Positions 33,160-43,667 are shown, counted from the first letter of the stretch. The stretch: DNA of 64,000 bases from Candidatus Nitrosopumilus sp. (GCA_029255365.1 JAPFQF010000005.1:1-64000); one strand, 5' to 3'. A program made the numbers and translations. Notes: generated from the sequence alone by a model not told the origin.

Positions 33160-34095
33160 CTAGGTGATTTTGTTTACAATTTGCTCAAATGACGTGTCTG
33201 AAACTCTCAAATCCTTGAATTTCTCGGGCTGAATGATTTTTGCCAAAATTTCAATTCCTTCCACGGTTCGTATGCTCGGTTTACTGAAAAATGAATTTGC
33301 GTCTACTGCAAAAATTTGGTTGTTTTTTACAGCTTCTAGATCTTTCCACCCTTCTTTATTTTTTAGAAATTTTTCATATTCTGCAACTGTTCGCCGAGTG
33401 TCGAAGCCACACGGCATCAGGATAATTACATCTGGATTTGATTTTACTATTTCATCCATGTCTAATCTTCTTGAATGCTCCCCCGTTCTGCTTATCATGT
33501 TTATTCCGCCTGCCGTTTCTATCATCTCTGGAACCCAATGCCCTGCAGTAAAAAACGGCTCAATCCATTCAATTGCGAGAACTTTTGGAATTTTTTCTGA
33601 TTTTACCTTTCTAATGTTTCCAATTCTTTTCTCTAGGGAATTCACAATCTCTTTTGCTTTTTCTTTGCGTTCTAATATTTCTCCCAGTTTTATGACGGAT
33701 GCGATTATCTCTTTCATGTTGTGAGGATCCATTGAATGAAGAATTGGTTTTTTTCCAAGTATTTTTACAGCCTTACTGACTTGATCAGTATACGCCGCAC
33801 ATACTTCACAAGTTTCTTGGGAGATAATTAAATCCGGATCTGCTTTTTTTAAATTGTTTTCGTGTATGACAAAAATATCTTTTCCATCCTTGAGTATCTG
33901 GCAAGTCATCGTATCAATTTCTTTACTGGTAAGCTCGTCTGACTTTATCACTGAACTGATCACATGTGGCTTTAGTGCTGCATCTGGCGGATATTTGCAT
34001 TCGTGAGTGACTCCGTACAGGCTATCCTGGACTCCAAATTCGTACAGTAATTCTGTTGCACTGGGCAAAAATGAAACAATTCTGTCTATCGCCAT
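33160..34095 (-). CDS. Cobalamin/siderophore-type substrate-binding protein (BtuF-like)
   Basis: RIVSFLPSATELLYEFGVQDSLYGVTHECKYP...NPDVIILMPCGFD. Confidence 0.85.
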   Translation of the reverse strand: MAIDRIVSFLPSATELLYEFGVQDSLYGVTHECKYPPDAALKPHVISSVIKSDELTSKEIDTMTCQILKDGKDIFVIHENNLKKADPDLIISQETCEVCAAYTDQVSKAVKILGKKPILHSMDPHNMKEIIASVIKLGEILERKEKAKEIVNSLEKRIGNIRKVKSEKIPKVLAIEWIEPFFTAGHWVPEMIETAGGINMISRTGEHSRRLDMDEIVKSNPDVIILMPCGFDTRRTVAEYEKFLKNKEGWKDLEAVKNNQIFAVDANSFFSKPSIRTVEGIEILAKIIQPEKFKDLRVSDTSFEQIVNKIT

Positions 34096-34218
34096 GGCTT
34101 AGTTTTGCAAATAATCCCTTAAACACTATCCGTTAACACGCTCTCAGTTTTTGTAATCCGCCAAGTCGCTCTGAAAAACCCTACTTGCATCTAAATCAGG
34201 CACAGAATGAGCATTAAT

Positions 34219-34497
34219 CTAGCCATTCAAATCCGCTTTCATCTTGTAGAATTCTTTTTTGCCAATTTCACCCTTGCCGTATCTTTCTTGCAGGATTGCT
34301 AATTTCTTATTTGGTGATTTTTCAAAGTCGGTCTTTTTTATTTTTCTATTACTGCCTGCTGACTCTTGTATTTTTTTGAAACCGCATTTTGGACATTGAT
34401 AAATTCTGCTACCTACACTGTATTTACCATTATACGGCACTTCTAATTCAAATACTTCTTGACAATTTTTACATGTGTTGCTCACAATTCTTACCAT
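34219..34497 (-). CDS. Zinc-ribbon protein with SHOCT-like C-terminus
   Basis: TCKNCQEVFE...YQCPKCGFKKIQ; LAILQERYGKGEIGKKEFYKMKADL. Confidence 0.75.
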   Translation of the reverse strand: MVRIVSNTCKNCQEVFELEVPYNGKYSVGSRIYQCPKCGFKKIQESAGSNRKIKKTDFEKSPNKKLAILQERYGKGEIGKKEFYKMKADLNG

Positions 34498-34518
34498 TTA
34501 CGAATTACCTACAATGAT

Positions 34519-34541
34519 TTTGAACTTAAGCGTTATTGAAA
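34519..34541 (-). promoter_or_regulatory. Promoter motif CAATAxxGCTTAAGTTCAAAA, site 1
   Basis: TTTTGAACTTAAGCGTTATTG; CTTAAG centred about 30 bp upstream of the 34497 start. Confidence 0.5.
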
Positions 34542-34730
34542 AATTATCGTCAGTTGTATTGAACAGAACCAAGTCCATACAAAATCCCGTTTGGTTTCCT
34601 TTAGAGTGTTATACTCAGGGGGTAGAGGTGAACTTTGTTCTTGTATTTGTTACACTCTTTTGAAACTTAAGTATTTCTGTAAAATCATTCTTCGATCTGA
34701 TGGGTGATTGGGGTATCTCGCTCTCTTTTT

Positions 34731-34871
34731 CTAATTTTTAGAGTGCTTTTTTTTAAATTTTTTCTTTTTTTGCTGCTCACTCTTGTATTTTTTAACTCGT
34801 TGATTGGATTCGGATAGTTTCTCACCTTTCTGCTTCCTCCCGTCTTTTTTCTTTGATTTTTTCTCTACCAT
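34731..34871 (-). CDS. 46-aa highly basic Lys-rich microprotein
   Basis: MVEKKSKKKDGRKQKGEKLSESNQRVKKYKSEQQKKKKFKKKHSKN. Confidence 0.45.
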   Translation of the reverse strand: MVEKKSKKKDGRKQKGEKLSESNQRVKKYKSEQQKKKKFKKKHSKN

Positions 34872-34987
34872 CTTTTGAAATCAATGTTGAATACATGGCT
34901 CGTGTTAATTAGATTTTGTGCCTAATATGGGTGCAATTAGCCATGACGTTGATTATTCCTATCTGAAGATTACGTCGTGTTTCATGA

Positions 34988-35152
34988 TTATTCTGACATG
35001 TCTCTTGTCTTTGATGATGTACATTCTGAATCTTTTCTTTCGTTATCTTTTTTATTAAAGATGATGTCTGAATCGCCTTCTTTCTTCTCAAACTCATCAA
35101 ATTCTTCTTTTTGCTTAATCATTATTTTGCGATATTCCTCCTCGACATTCAT
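34988..35152 (-). CDS. 54-aa charged microprotein
   Basis: MNVEEEYRKIMIKQKEEFDEFEKKEGDSDIIFNKKDNERKDSECTSSKTRDMSE; CTTAAG box about 26 bp upstream. Confidence 0.5.
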   Translation of the reverse strand: MNVEEEYRKIMIKQKEEFDEFEKKEGDSDIIFNKKDNERKDSECTSSKTRDMSE

Positions 35153-35201
35153 GGATCATCTACACAGATTTTGAACTTAAGCCTATTGAAATAAAAATAA
35201 T

Positions 35202-36404
35202 GTGAATCATAGACAGGTTAATAGTCTAATTTTAGGCACAAATTGCATGTTTTCAGACTCTCAAAACATTCGCCGTGCAATTTTATCTAAATGGCAAGAG
35301 TCTCTTTCAAAGCATGGAAACTTATTTTCATCTGATTCTGTGAGTGGATCTAGTCCTCCTTCCGTATTTGTTGGATCTTACGATTATCCTAAGGTCTTTG
35401 TTGGTCCTATGGTGCCACCAATTCATGGTGATACAAGTTTACTTGACAGTCCCGAAAAGTGGAAAGGAAAATCATTAGAAGACATTGTTAATTTTAGATT
35501 AAACTTGGTTAGAGGAATACAAAAAATCCCCATTGAGCAGACTGATGGCCGTTACATTGAAAATCTCCAAGAAGTTGCAATGTCGTCAAAACCTATTGAC
35601 TCTGATCTGATTTTTCAAAAAGCAACTTCCCCCAATGTCACTTTGGATGGGGAAAGTGCACCTTTTGGCCCAATAGGAGAAATTAAATCTGCAAAATTTT
35701 CTAATACTTCTTCTGTCAAATCTATTGAAAAAATATACTATGATAAAGATTTGAAAGCACAAGATGCAGTATTGAATTTGTATAATTCTGGAATTGAAAT
35801 TTCAAAAATTCAAAAATGTTTTAGCATCGGCATGCTTGGACAAAAAAGAAAATTGGTTCCTACTAAATGGAGTATTACTGCAACTGATGATATTATATGT
35901 AAATCCCTTACTGAAGATGTTCTCAATTTTAGTATAATTGATTCTCATAGAATTTTTTCATATGAACATTTGGGAAATATTTTCACAATTGTATTATTTC
36001 CTCATAGGTGGGTCTATGAAATGATTGAAGCTTGGTATTCTAACGGAGTAATTGGTTTTGGTTCTGACTATGAAGACGCCCGTGGAATTGATCACCCTCC
36101 AGCAATTGCCGGCGCATATTTTGCAGCAAAATTGGGTGTTTTGGAATATTTGAATAAAAATAAAATTCAAGCAGGAGTCATTATTTTACGAGAAATTAGA
36201 CCAGAATATGCAATTCCTGTGGGTGTATGGCAAGTTCGTGAAGGAATTCGTGAGGCTATGAAACAAAACCCAATACTTGCTGATGATTTTGAACATGCAT
36301 TGCTTTTGGCATCAAACAAAATGAGTATTAGCAAATCTGAATGGCTTTCTCATGGAAATATTGTTGAATTAATGCGACAAAAAACAATCTCTGACTTTTT
36401 TTAG
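35202..36404 (+). CDS. Nre-family DNA repair protein (NreA-like) with C-terminal PIP box
   Basis: GQKRKLVPTKWSITATDD, SDYEDARGIDHPPAIAGAYFAAKLGVLEYL; C-terminal QKTISDFF fits the PCNA-binding motif. Confidence 0.85.
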   Translation: MNHRQVNSLILGTNCMFSDSQNIRRAILSKWQESLSKHGNLFSSDSVSGSSPPSVFVGSYDYPKVFVGPMVPPIHGDTSLLDSPEKWKGKSLEDIVNFRLNLVRGIQKIPIEQTDGRYIENLQEVAMSSKPIDSDLIFQKATSPNVTLDGESAPFGPIGEIKSAKFSNTSSVKSIEKIYYDKDLKAQDAVLNLYNSGIEISKIQKCFSIGMLGQKRKLVPTKWSITATDDIICKSLTEDVLNFSIIDSHRIFSYEHLGNIFTIVLFPHRWVYEMIEAWYSNGVIGFGSDYEDARGIDHPPAIAGAYFAAKLGVLEYLNKNKIQAGVIILREIRPEYAIPVGVWQVREGIREAMKQNPILADDFEHALLLASNKMSISKSEWLSHGNIVELMRQKTISDFF

Positions 36405-36474
36405 ATTTACGACGATGACTTCTTTTCATTCCGATGGCATACATTAAATCATAGATTTTCATTGAAATAATATA

Positions 36475-37230
36475 ATGAGTACTGAAACGTCGGAATCTGC
36501 ATTTTCTAATTACGGTCTATACACTATTCGCGATAATCTTGAACTGTTTATGCCTAACACTGAAATTAAAATTGAACGAATGGGACCAAATGTTTTTTCT
36601 TATATTAGAAACGACTCTGAATCTAATCTAGTTAAAAAAATAATTCCAGTTAAATCTGATCAACTCACAATTGAGATCTCTCCAATCCGGCCACTGAACT
36701 ATCCTGCGAGAAGAACAAGTTATGTCTATTTAGAACTTGAGACTCCTGTTTTTTTATCTGAAAACTCTGCAGCTACTATTTTTGCTCGCTGCCCTATAGA
36801 GATTGGCGTATTTTTAGTTCATGACGGCCACAAGGACTCTCTGGATTGCTTTACCTGCGACCCTGTAAATTCAAGATTTGCGCTTTATGGGGCGCCTGAT
36901 TCTGGAACTTTGTGCAAATATGCCCATTCTGAGATTGTTGAATCTTATGAAGACTCCACACCGTACATTGATGCAGTTTTGGAAATAAATCTTCAAAACG
37001 AACTGGACGAGGGACACTCTGTTTCTAAAATTATTTTTCCAATATTTGACAACTCTGTTTATTACAAGGATTCAAAGGCGATAATTGATTCTATTGAAGC
37101 TGTGTTGAAGAAAAAACTTACCTTAGAGGTCTTTGATGTTTCCAAAAAATCCATTCAGACTGATTGGACTTTGTCTCCGTCATACGTGCGCGATATGGTT
37201 GTCAAATCTATTGACATGGGTGTTGACTGA
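36475..37230 (+). CDS. DUF432-like protein, coupled to the MscS gene
   Basis: 251 aa; stop overlaps the mechanosensitive channel start. Confidence 0.7.
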   Translation: MSTETSESAFSNYGLYTIRDNLELFMPNTEIKIERMGPNVFSYIRNDSESNLVKKIIPVKSDQLTIEISPIRPLNYPARRTSYVYLELETPVFLSENSAATIFARCPIEIGVFLVHDGHKDSLDCFTCDPVNSRFALYGAPDSGTLCKYAHSEIVESYEDSTPYIDAVLEINLQNELDEGHSVSKIIFPIFDNSVYYKDSKAIIDSIEAVLKKKLTLEVFDVSKKSIQTDWTLSPSYVRDMVVKSIDMGVD

Positions 37231-38054
37231 TGGTTTTAGATTTCCTACAGAGTCTAAGTGAAATAGAAATTGTAGGCGGTTTGACGCTTCTATCTTTATT
37301 TGTCGGGGGAATAATAATGGGAGTCGGCATAATTATTGCTAAGACTGTAAGATTGCTTTTTACAAAATACTATGCACCAAAATTATCTCAGGATACTGCC
37401 AAGAATTTTGGCAAGATCATCTATTTTGGAATAATAATTATTGCATTTTTGCTGTTTACATCTTCCACAGGCGTTGATTTATCGGGCCTCCTTGTGGCGG
37501 GCGGGATATTTGGAATTGTAATTGGTTTTGCGACACAATCTGTCGTTTCAAATTTAATTTCAGGAGTTTTCTTAATGTTGGAGAAACCTGCCAGACAGGG
37601 GGATTCTATCGAGCTTCCAAGTTTGAATATTTCTGGGGCTTTATTGGACATTGGCACTTTCTCTGTCCGAATAAGACTGTTTGATGGAACAATCATGCGT
37701 GTTCCAAACGAATCTGTTTTCACATCTACTATTAGATCACTCACTTCCACTCCTGTAAGGCGTTCTGAATGTGTGGTGGGAATTGCGTACAAAGAGGACA
37801 TTGACGCTGCTACAAATGTCATTAACAAAGAGATTCGCAAAACAATGCCTTTTGTTTTAATGCTGCCAAAACCCGAATTCCGTATAAAAGAATTGACTGA
37901 TTCAAGCGTAAATATTGAAATTTTGGTGTGGCATCCTAGAGAAGACTGGGGAGAGGTGGCTCCAAAATTGCTCAAGGTTGTTAAAAAAGCTCTGGATGAC
38001 AACGGAATAGAGATTCCATTCCCTCAGCGCGTAATTTGGAATGCAAAAGAATAA
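37230..38054 (+). CDS. MscS-family mechanosensitive ion channel
   Basis: GLLVAGGIFGIVIGFATQSVVSNLISGVFLMLEKPARQGDSIELP. Confidence 0.93.
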   Translation: MVLDFLQSLSEIEIVGGLTLLSLFVGGIIMGVGIIIAKTVRLLFTKYYAPKLSQDTAKNFGKIIYFGIIIIAFLLFTSSTGVDLSGLLVAGGIFGIVIGFATQSVVSNLISGVFLMLEKPARQGDSIELPSLNISGALLDIGTFSVRIRLFDGTIMRVPNESVFTSTIRSLTSTPVRRSECVVGIAYKEDIDAATNVINKEIRKTMPFVLMLPKPEFRIKELTDSSVNIEILVWHPREDWGEVAPKLLKVVKKALDDNGIEIPFPQRVIWNAKE

Positions 38055-38059
38055 TTTTT

Positions 38060-38356
38060 TTATTTCTTTATTTCTATGCTTGGATTGTTTTTAGATGCTC
38101 TTTTCTTCTTAATCAAACTGAACATGATCATTCCCACATTGATAATCGAGATGATTTCAATCAAATCTACGCCGTACAAGAGCCAATCAATTACGGGGTG
38201 AACTCTTGACACAATTCCCGCTTCTAGCATGATGTCTGCATTCCATATCATGTGTGGAATTTGAATGAATTGTATTATTGCAATGAGTATTACGCTACCT
38301 AGGATTTTGTTTTCATACCAGTTCCAAAACTTATTCCATGCATTCATGTAATACAT
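38060..38356 (-). CDS. Small membrane protein
   Basis: Two or three hydrophobic helices; 98 aa. Confidence 0.65.
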   Translation of the reverse strand: MYYMNAWNKFWNWYENKILGSVILIAIIQFIQIPHMIWNADIMLEAGIVSRVHPVIDWLLYGVDLIEIISIINVGMIMFSLIKKKRASKNNPSIEIKK

Positions 38357-38446
38357 TATTTTTTAATTCTATTAAACACACCTAAAATTAGATTCTCCTA
38401 ATTAGACTGGACTAATTATTTTAGGAATAAAAATAATTAGTTAAAA

Positions 38447-39109
38447 CTAATCTATCCACATATCTTTGTGAATGAAATTCTTTGTAGTGGCGCTATACTC
38501 ACTTAGCATTCCATATCCGCATTTTTTCCCCGAATTAGTATATTCAAAATATAATCCAGTATGAAGTGGTTCTGAACCTGAATCAGCTTTTTTCCATATC
38601 TCGGAATTAATGAAAAACCAATAGTGTTTTTCCATGGTTGGCATGACCGGACCTAAATTATATGAACTGACATCGTTTGATTCTATTGCTTTACGTGTAA
38701 GTGGTTTGTCACTTCTTACAAATTTTGCAATAACGCCAACTGCAGGTAATTCACCGAAATTTTTTATGGTAACATCAAACTGACAGTCATCACTGATGGA
38801 TTTCTCCATTTTTTTAATAGGACCAGTAGGGCCAATCCAAGGTCTTAAACGGTATTCTGTTTATATAGTGCTCATTTTTGTAACAATCTCCATGTGCTTA
38901 AATGTCCTAATGAGGGCAATTGCCAATACTACGGTGCCAACCCCTGTTAACCAGTGAGCAATACCAATCCATATTTCTATTTCATGACTTAATTTCATAC
39001 CGTGATCAGCATTTTCTGAAGAGACAATTTCTTCAGCAAAAATACTTAACGTAAAACTAGAACTAACTAAGAGTAAAGCACCGATTGTAATTAGTATGAT
39101 TTTATTCAT
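38447..39109 (-). pseudogene. Membrane protein gene interrupted by one in-frame TAA (38861-38863)
   Basis: ORFs 38861-39109 and 38447-38809 share a frame. Read-through gives ...TFKHMEIVTKMSTI*TEYRLRPWIGPTGPIKKMEKSISDDCQFDVTIKNFGELPAVG.... Confidence 0.7.
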
Positions 39110-39290
39110 TAGTAACTAAGTTTTCTAAATTTACATAGTATTCAAAGATTATCTTTTTCATTTAACTATTTTGCCAAATAATCTGTAAAATTTATGATCT
39201 AACAAAAAATAGACTTTGCTAGAATCACTAAAAGAAAAGAGGATAAAAGAAAACAATATCTTTTTTAATAATAATTGCTATTCTCAATGT

Positions 39291-39389
39291 ATGCGATTCG
39301 GAGCCTCGGAGATAATGTATTCTATTATGATTGTACCTACCGTAATAGGATGTGCGTTTGGAGTCTGGTTCTATATGCAGATAATCTGA
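39291..39389 (+). CDS. 32-aa single-TM microprotein
   Basis: MRFGASEIMYSIMIVPTVIGCAFGVWFYMQII. Confidence 0.4.
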   Translation: MRFGASEIMYSIMIVPTVIGCAFGVWFYMQII

Positions 39390-39535
39390 ATAATTATGAA
39401 TAGTAAATAGTATGCATGTTTTTTAAAAAAAGTTGGCAACATTTTTTGATGACTATTTACAATTAGAAAAGATTCGTTATTGAAGAAAAATTGAACAATC
39501 TATGAATGAAATACTATACTTTTGATTACATGGAC

Positions 39536-40921
39536 TCATTGAGATTTGATTCTTTCTTTTTTCATCCAGATTGTTCTATTTTTATGATCAATTAATTCTA
39601 TATTCATTTCATTTAATTTGTCACGAATTTTATCTGCTTTTTCAAACTGTTTTTCTTTTCTATACTCTTCTCTGTTTTTAATTAATTCATCAATTTCTTC
39701 TTTCTCGCTATCTGTAATTTCTGGAATTAGTAATCCTAAAATTTCTTGCATTCTCTTTAATTCTTTTTTTATTTCATCGGCATTGTTTTTTCCTAATTTT
39801 TCATCAGCAGCTAATTTATTGGTCTCTTTTACCAGTTGAAAAAATGCTGATAATGCTAGATGTGTGTTAAAGTCATTATCTAAAGAATTATCAAAATCAA
39901 TACCTAATTTCTTTATCATTTGTGTAATCTCTTCACTATTTTCATTATTGGCATGAACTAATTCATAATGGCAGGTCTCAACTTGCCTCCATTTAGTTAA
40001 ATTCTCTTTTAGCAATTCTTCAGAATAATCAATTGGTTTTGAATAGTGTCCTGACAAACAAAATAGTCTGATTATGTTGGGTCCCCAATTTTCTAAAACA
40101 TGTTTAATTGATTTTACGTTCCCTGTCGATTTTGACATTTTTTCACCGTCGATTGTCACCATTCCCACATGCATCCAAATTTTTGCAAACTGACTATTTG
40201 TACATGATTCTGATTGAGCAATTTCGTTTTCATGGTGGGGGAAAATTAGATCCCTCCCACCTCCATGAATGTCAAAGTTCTCCCCGAGATACTTTACACT
40301 CATTGCGGAGCATTCTATGTGCCATCCTGGCCTTCCTTTGCCCCACGGACTATCCCATGTTGGTTCCGTGTCTGAGAATTTCCATACTGCAAAGTCTAGC
40401 GGATCTTTTTTTTGCTCATCAACTGCAATTCTTGAACCTGACTGGAGTTCATCTGTTTTCTTTTTTGATAACTTGCCGTAGCCTGGAAATTTTGACACTG
40501 AAAAATAAACGCCGTTCTTTGAAGTGTATGCGGTCCCTTTCTCAATTAGTTTTTCTATAAACTTGATGATGTCGTCTATGTGCTCTGTTGCTTTTGGATA
40601 GTTTGTTGCCCGCTTTACATTCAATCCGTCAAAATCTTTGAAATAATTTTCAATGTATTTCGTACTGATCTCTTCCGCCGTTGAATTTTCTGCCTGTGCC
40701 CTATTGATTATTTTATCGTCCACATCTGTAAAATTCTGAATCAATTCTATCCCTATCCCCTTGTTTTCGAGATATTTTCTAAGAACATCAAAAACTATGA
40801 TTGTTCTTGCATGACCTATGTGAGATTCATCATAAACAGTTACCCCGCAAAGGTAGATTTTCACATTTTTTGAAATGTCTAATTCTTGTTCTATATTGGA
40901 TAATGTGTCTTGTATCTTCAT
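39536..40921 (-). CDS. cysS: Cysteinyl-tRNA synthetase
   Basis: YLCGVTVYDESHIGHARTIIVFDVLRKYL; GWHIECSAMS; GEKMSKSTGN. Confidence 0.97.
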   Translation of the reverse strand: MKIQDTLSNIEQELDISKNVKIYLCGVTVYDESHIGHARTIIVFDVLRKYLENKGIGIELIQNFTDVDDKIINRAQAENSTAEEISTKYIENYFKDFDGLNVKRATNYPKATEHIDDIIKFIEKLIEKGTAYTSKNGVYFSVSKFPGYGKLSKKKTDELQSGSRIAVDEQKKDPLDFAVWKFSDTEPTWDSPWGKGRPGWHIECSAMSVKYLGENFDIHGGGRDLIFPHHENEIAQSESCTNSQFAKIWMHVGMVTIDGEKMSKSTGNVKSIKHVLENWGPNIIRLFCLSGHYSKPIDYSEELLKENLTKWRQVETCHYELVHANNENSEEITQMIKKLGIDFDNSLDNDFNTHLALSAFFQLVKETNKLAADEKLGKNNADEIKKELKRMQEILGLLIPEITDSEKEEIDELIKNREEYRKEKQFEKADKIRDKLNEMNIELIDHKNRTIWMKKERIKSQ

Positions 40922-41718
40922 GGCTGTTCGCTGTCTGGTTTTTGTGATGGCAATCTTTTATGTTCGCTGTTTGCATTTAGCCGACGGATTTTTTCTATTA
41001 CATCTCTGTCTATCTGGGTGATTTTTTCTGTTTCCTCAACTGTTAATTTTTTCTCAAGCAGACAATACAGGATGGAGTCGATTTCCTCATATGGCACTCC
41101 TAATTCTTTTTCTGCCTCATGCTCTTTCCATAAATGCGGGCTACTTTTCTTTGAGATTATGTTTTCTGGAACTCCCAAATATTTTGCAATTTCCCTTAAC
41201 TGAATCTTGTATAGTGAGATGATTGGCGTGATATCAGATGCCCCGTCCCCAAATTTTGTAAAGTACCCAATCATGTGTTCACTTTTGTCGCTTGATCCTA
41301 ATACGAGATAATTTTTAGAATTCGCATAATAATACAGGATGTTCGTTCTGACCCTTGCGCGGAGATTGCCTCTTGATTTCTCATTTGGCTCAAGGTACAT
41401 TGCATATTCGTTAATGATTGGTTTGATGTCTATTAACTTGTATTCTATTCCTGTTAACGCAATCATCTTCATTGCATCTTTAGTTTCAGAATCTGGCGTA
41501 ATGGCAGTGTCTGGCATCACTAATGCGAGTGTTTTGTCTTTTAGTTTTCTTTTACAAATGTATGCTATGACTGCAGAATCGATGCCCCCACTTAATCCCA
41601 ATATCACTCCATTGACATGGCTTTTTTCCACCTGATCTGATATGAATTTTTCAATTGTCTCGGTGATGGAAGCGTAATCCTGATTTGTAATTTCATTGAT
41701 GATGTCTTGATTCAACAA
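40918..41718 (-). CDS. nadE: NAD+ synthase
   Basis: VILGLSGGIDSAVIAYI; GSSDKSEHMIGYFTKFGDGASDITPI; 4-nt overlap with cysS. Confidence 0.96.
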   Translation of the reverse strand: MLNQDIINEITNQDYASITETIEKFISDQVEKSHVNGVILGLSGGIDSAVIAYICKRKLKDKTLALVMPDTAITPDSETKDAMKMIALTGIEYKLIDIKPIINEYAMYLEPNEKSRGNLRARVRTNILYYYANSKNYLVLGSSDKSEHMIGYFTKFGDGASDITPIISLYKIQLREIAKYLGVPENIISKKSSPHLWKEHEAEKELGVPYEEIDSILYCLLEKKLTVEETEKITQIDRDVIEKIRRLNANSEHKRLPSQKPDSEQP

Positions 41719-41775
41719 TTAGATTTTAGAATGTGCGAGAATAAACCTTATGCCTAATATTGAATCCTGATTAGT

Positions 41776-41946
41776 TCACTTTGAACATGGTTGCTGGAAC
41801 TGTTCTTCGTCAACTCCTATGTATGTTATTTTGGCCTCTTCTGCAAAAGCAAACTGTGTGATGTCTACAATCATGATTCCTAATGGCACTGGGAGAATTA
41901 TCTTGCTTTGATTCCTTTTTTCAGCATAAAAGAAGTGTGCGAACAT
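41776..41946 (-). CDS. 56-aa hypothetical protein
   Basis: MFAHFFYAEKRNQSKIILPVPLGIMIVDITQFAFAEEAKITYIGVDEEQFQQPCSK. Confidence 0.55.
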   Translation of the reverse strand: MFAHFFYAEKRNQSKIILPVPLGIMIVDITQFAFAEEAKITYIGVDEEQFQQPCSK

Positions 41947-42047
41947 TCCAACTCTGGAAGTTTACGATTTTTGTCATTTTATAAGATTACACAACTTGTA
42001 ACCCGTATGCGGTCGTATTTTTTTGAATTTACACGGTATTTTTGTAA

Positions 42048-42350
42048 TCAAATGTCTATGTAGATGCCGTCATCTCTGGCTTGTACTGGGTATGTTTCAA
42101 GTTTTACGTCTTTGAGATAGTCTGTCAACTCCCCTGTCTTAATGTTGTAATGCCAAAAATGCAGTGGACATTCCACGATGTTCCCTTCCAGTTTTCCAGG
42201 TGCGATTGACCCATCTTGATGAACGCAAAGATCATCCATCGCATGATATCCGTCTTGATTAAAAACTGCTATTTGCTTACCGTCGACTTTGAAAGCTTTC
42301 CCTCTCCCTTCTGCTACTGCTCCTTTATCTGCAATTTTCTTCCAAGTCAA
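42048..42350 (-). CDS. Rieske-type [2Fe-2S] ferredoxin
   Basis: CVHQDGSIAPGKLEGNIVECPLHFWHYN. Confidence 0.93.
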   Translation of the reverse strand: MTWKKIADKGAVAEGRGKAFKVDGKQIAVFNQDGYHAMDDLCVHQDGSIAPGKLEGNIVECPLHFWHYNIKTGELTDYLKDVKLETYPVQARDDGIYIDI

Positions 42351-42416
42351 TATTTTTGTGATATCCTTGTCATTTATTTACATTCGCATGATAGAATTTT
42401 ATACGGTGATTCACGT

Positions 42417-43667
42417 GTGTTGTTATTGAGCAAAGTAAAGACTAGTCCAAAACTGATCCAGGAAGGCAAGTTATCTTATGAATGGGCTAAATCTCACATG
42501 CAAATCCTTGATAATACTATCAATCGATATAAAAAATTAAAGCCTCTAAAGGGAATCACACTTGGATTCTGTTTACACATTACAAAGGAAACGTCTGTTT
42601 TACTCATGGGTGCTAAAGAATTGGGCGCTACAGTTGCATGCTGTGGAGGAAACCCGCTAACTACACAAGACAACATCGCCGCATTTTTGGCATCTCAGGG
42701 AATCAATGTATATTCTTGGCATGGACAGTCAGTCAAAGAATATGATTGGTGTATTGATCAAGTTCTAAAACATAAACCAACAATTCTCACCGACGACGGT
42801 GCCGATATGAACATCAAAGCACATTTTGATAAACGATTTATGGACATGAAAATTTTAGGGGCCACTGAGGAAACAACTGCAGGAGTCACTAGAATTAGAG
42901 CTGTGGAAAACCAAGGAAAACTGCGTTACCCCGTAATCTTAGTTAATGAAGCGTATACAAAACACATGTTTGATAACCGGTACGGGACAGGCCAAAGCAC
43001 CATTGACGGATTCCTTCGAGCGATGAATCTCCTGATGGCCTCAAAACGGGTTGTAGTTGTCGGATATGGTTGGGTAGGACGTGGCGTGGCGTCAAGATTT
43101 AATGGAATGGGTTCCAAAGTTATTGTAACCGAGGTGGATCCTGTGAAAGCTCTCGAAGCCCATATGGATGGATTTGAAGTAATGCCAATGAATGCAGCTG
43201 CGAAGATTGGTGACATGTTTGTCACGTGCACTGGAATGACCAGTGTAATCCGCAAAGAGCACATTTTACAAATGAAAAACGGTGCCATCATGGGCAACGT
43301 CGGCCACTTTGATGTTGAAATTGATGCCAAGTTCTTACTCAAATCTTCAAAGTCTGTCAGAGAAGTAAGGCCAAATCTTGATGAGTGTACTTTGAAAAAC
43401 GGAAAAATAGTTTATTTGATTGGGCAAGGCCGTCTTGCAAACCTGGTTGCAGCAGAAGGACATCCTCCAGAAGTCATGGCACAATCATTTTCAAATCAAA
43501 TCCTTTCTGTATTGTATATTCTTAAAAACCATAAAAATATGGAAAATAAGATCATCAACGTTCCAGAGGAAATTGATAAGCAAATTGCAGTTGATGCCCT
43601 AGATGCAATGGATGTTAAAATTGATAAATTAACTCCTGAACAAGTAAAATATGCAAACAACTGGTAA
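42417..43667 (+). CDS. ahcY: Adenosylhomocysteinase
   Basis: VVVVGYGWVGRGVASRFNGMGSKVIVTEVDPVKALEAHMDGFEV; GNVGHFDVEID. GTG start near 42417 preferred; the upstream extension overlaps the Rieske gene. Confidence 0.95.
   Translation: MLLLSKVKTSPKLIQEGKLSYEWAKSHMQILDNTINRYKKLKPLKGITLGFCLHITKETSVLLMGAKELGATVACCGGNPLTTQDNIAAFLASQGINVYSWHGQSVKEYDWCIDQVLKHKPTILTDDGADMNIKAHFDKRFMDMKILGATEETTAGVTRIRAVENQGKLRYPVILVNEAYTKHMFDNRYGTGQSTIDGFLRAMNLLMASKRVVVVGYGWVGRGVASRFNGMGSKVIVTEVDPVKALEAHMDGFEVMPMNAAAKIGDMFVTCTGMTSVIRKEHILQMKNGAIMGNVGHFDVEIDAKFLLKSSKSVREVRPNLDECTLKNGKIVYLIGQGRLANLVAAEGHPPEVMAQSFSNQILSVLYILKNHKNMENKIINVPEEIDKQIAVDALDAMDVKIDKLTPEQVKYANNW

Noticed and set aside
42216-42416. N-terminal extension of the AhcY ORF
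   Set aside because: Antisense to the Rieske gene; AhcY homology begins near VKTSPKLIQEGKLSYEW, so a GTG/TTG start near 42417 is better.
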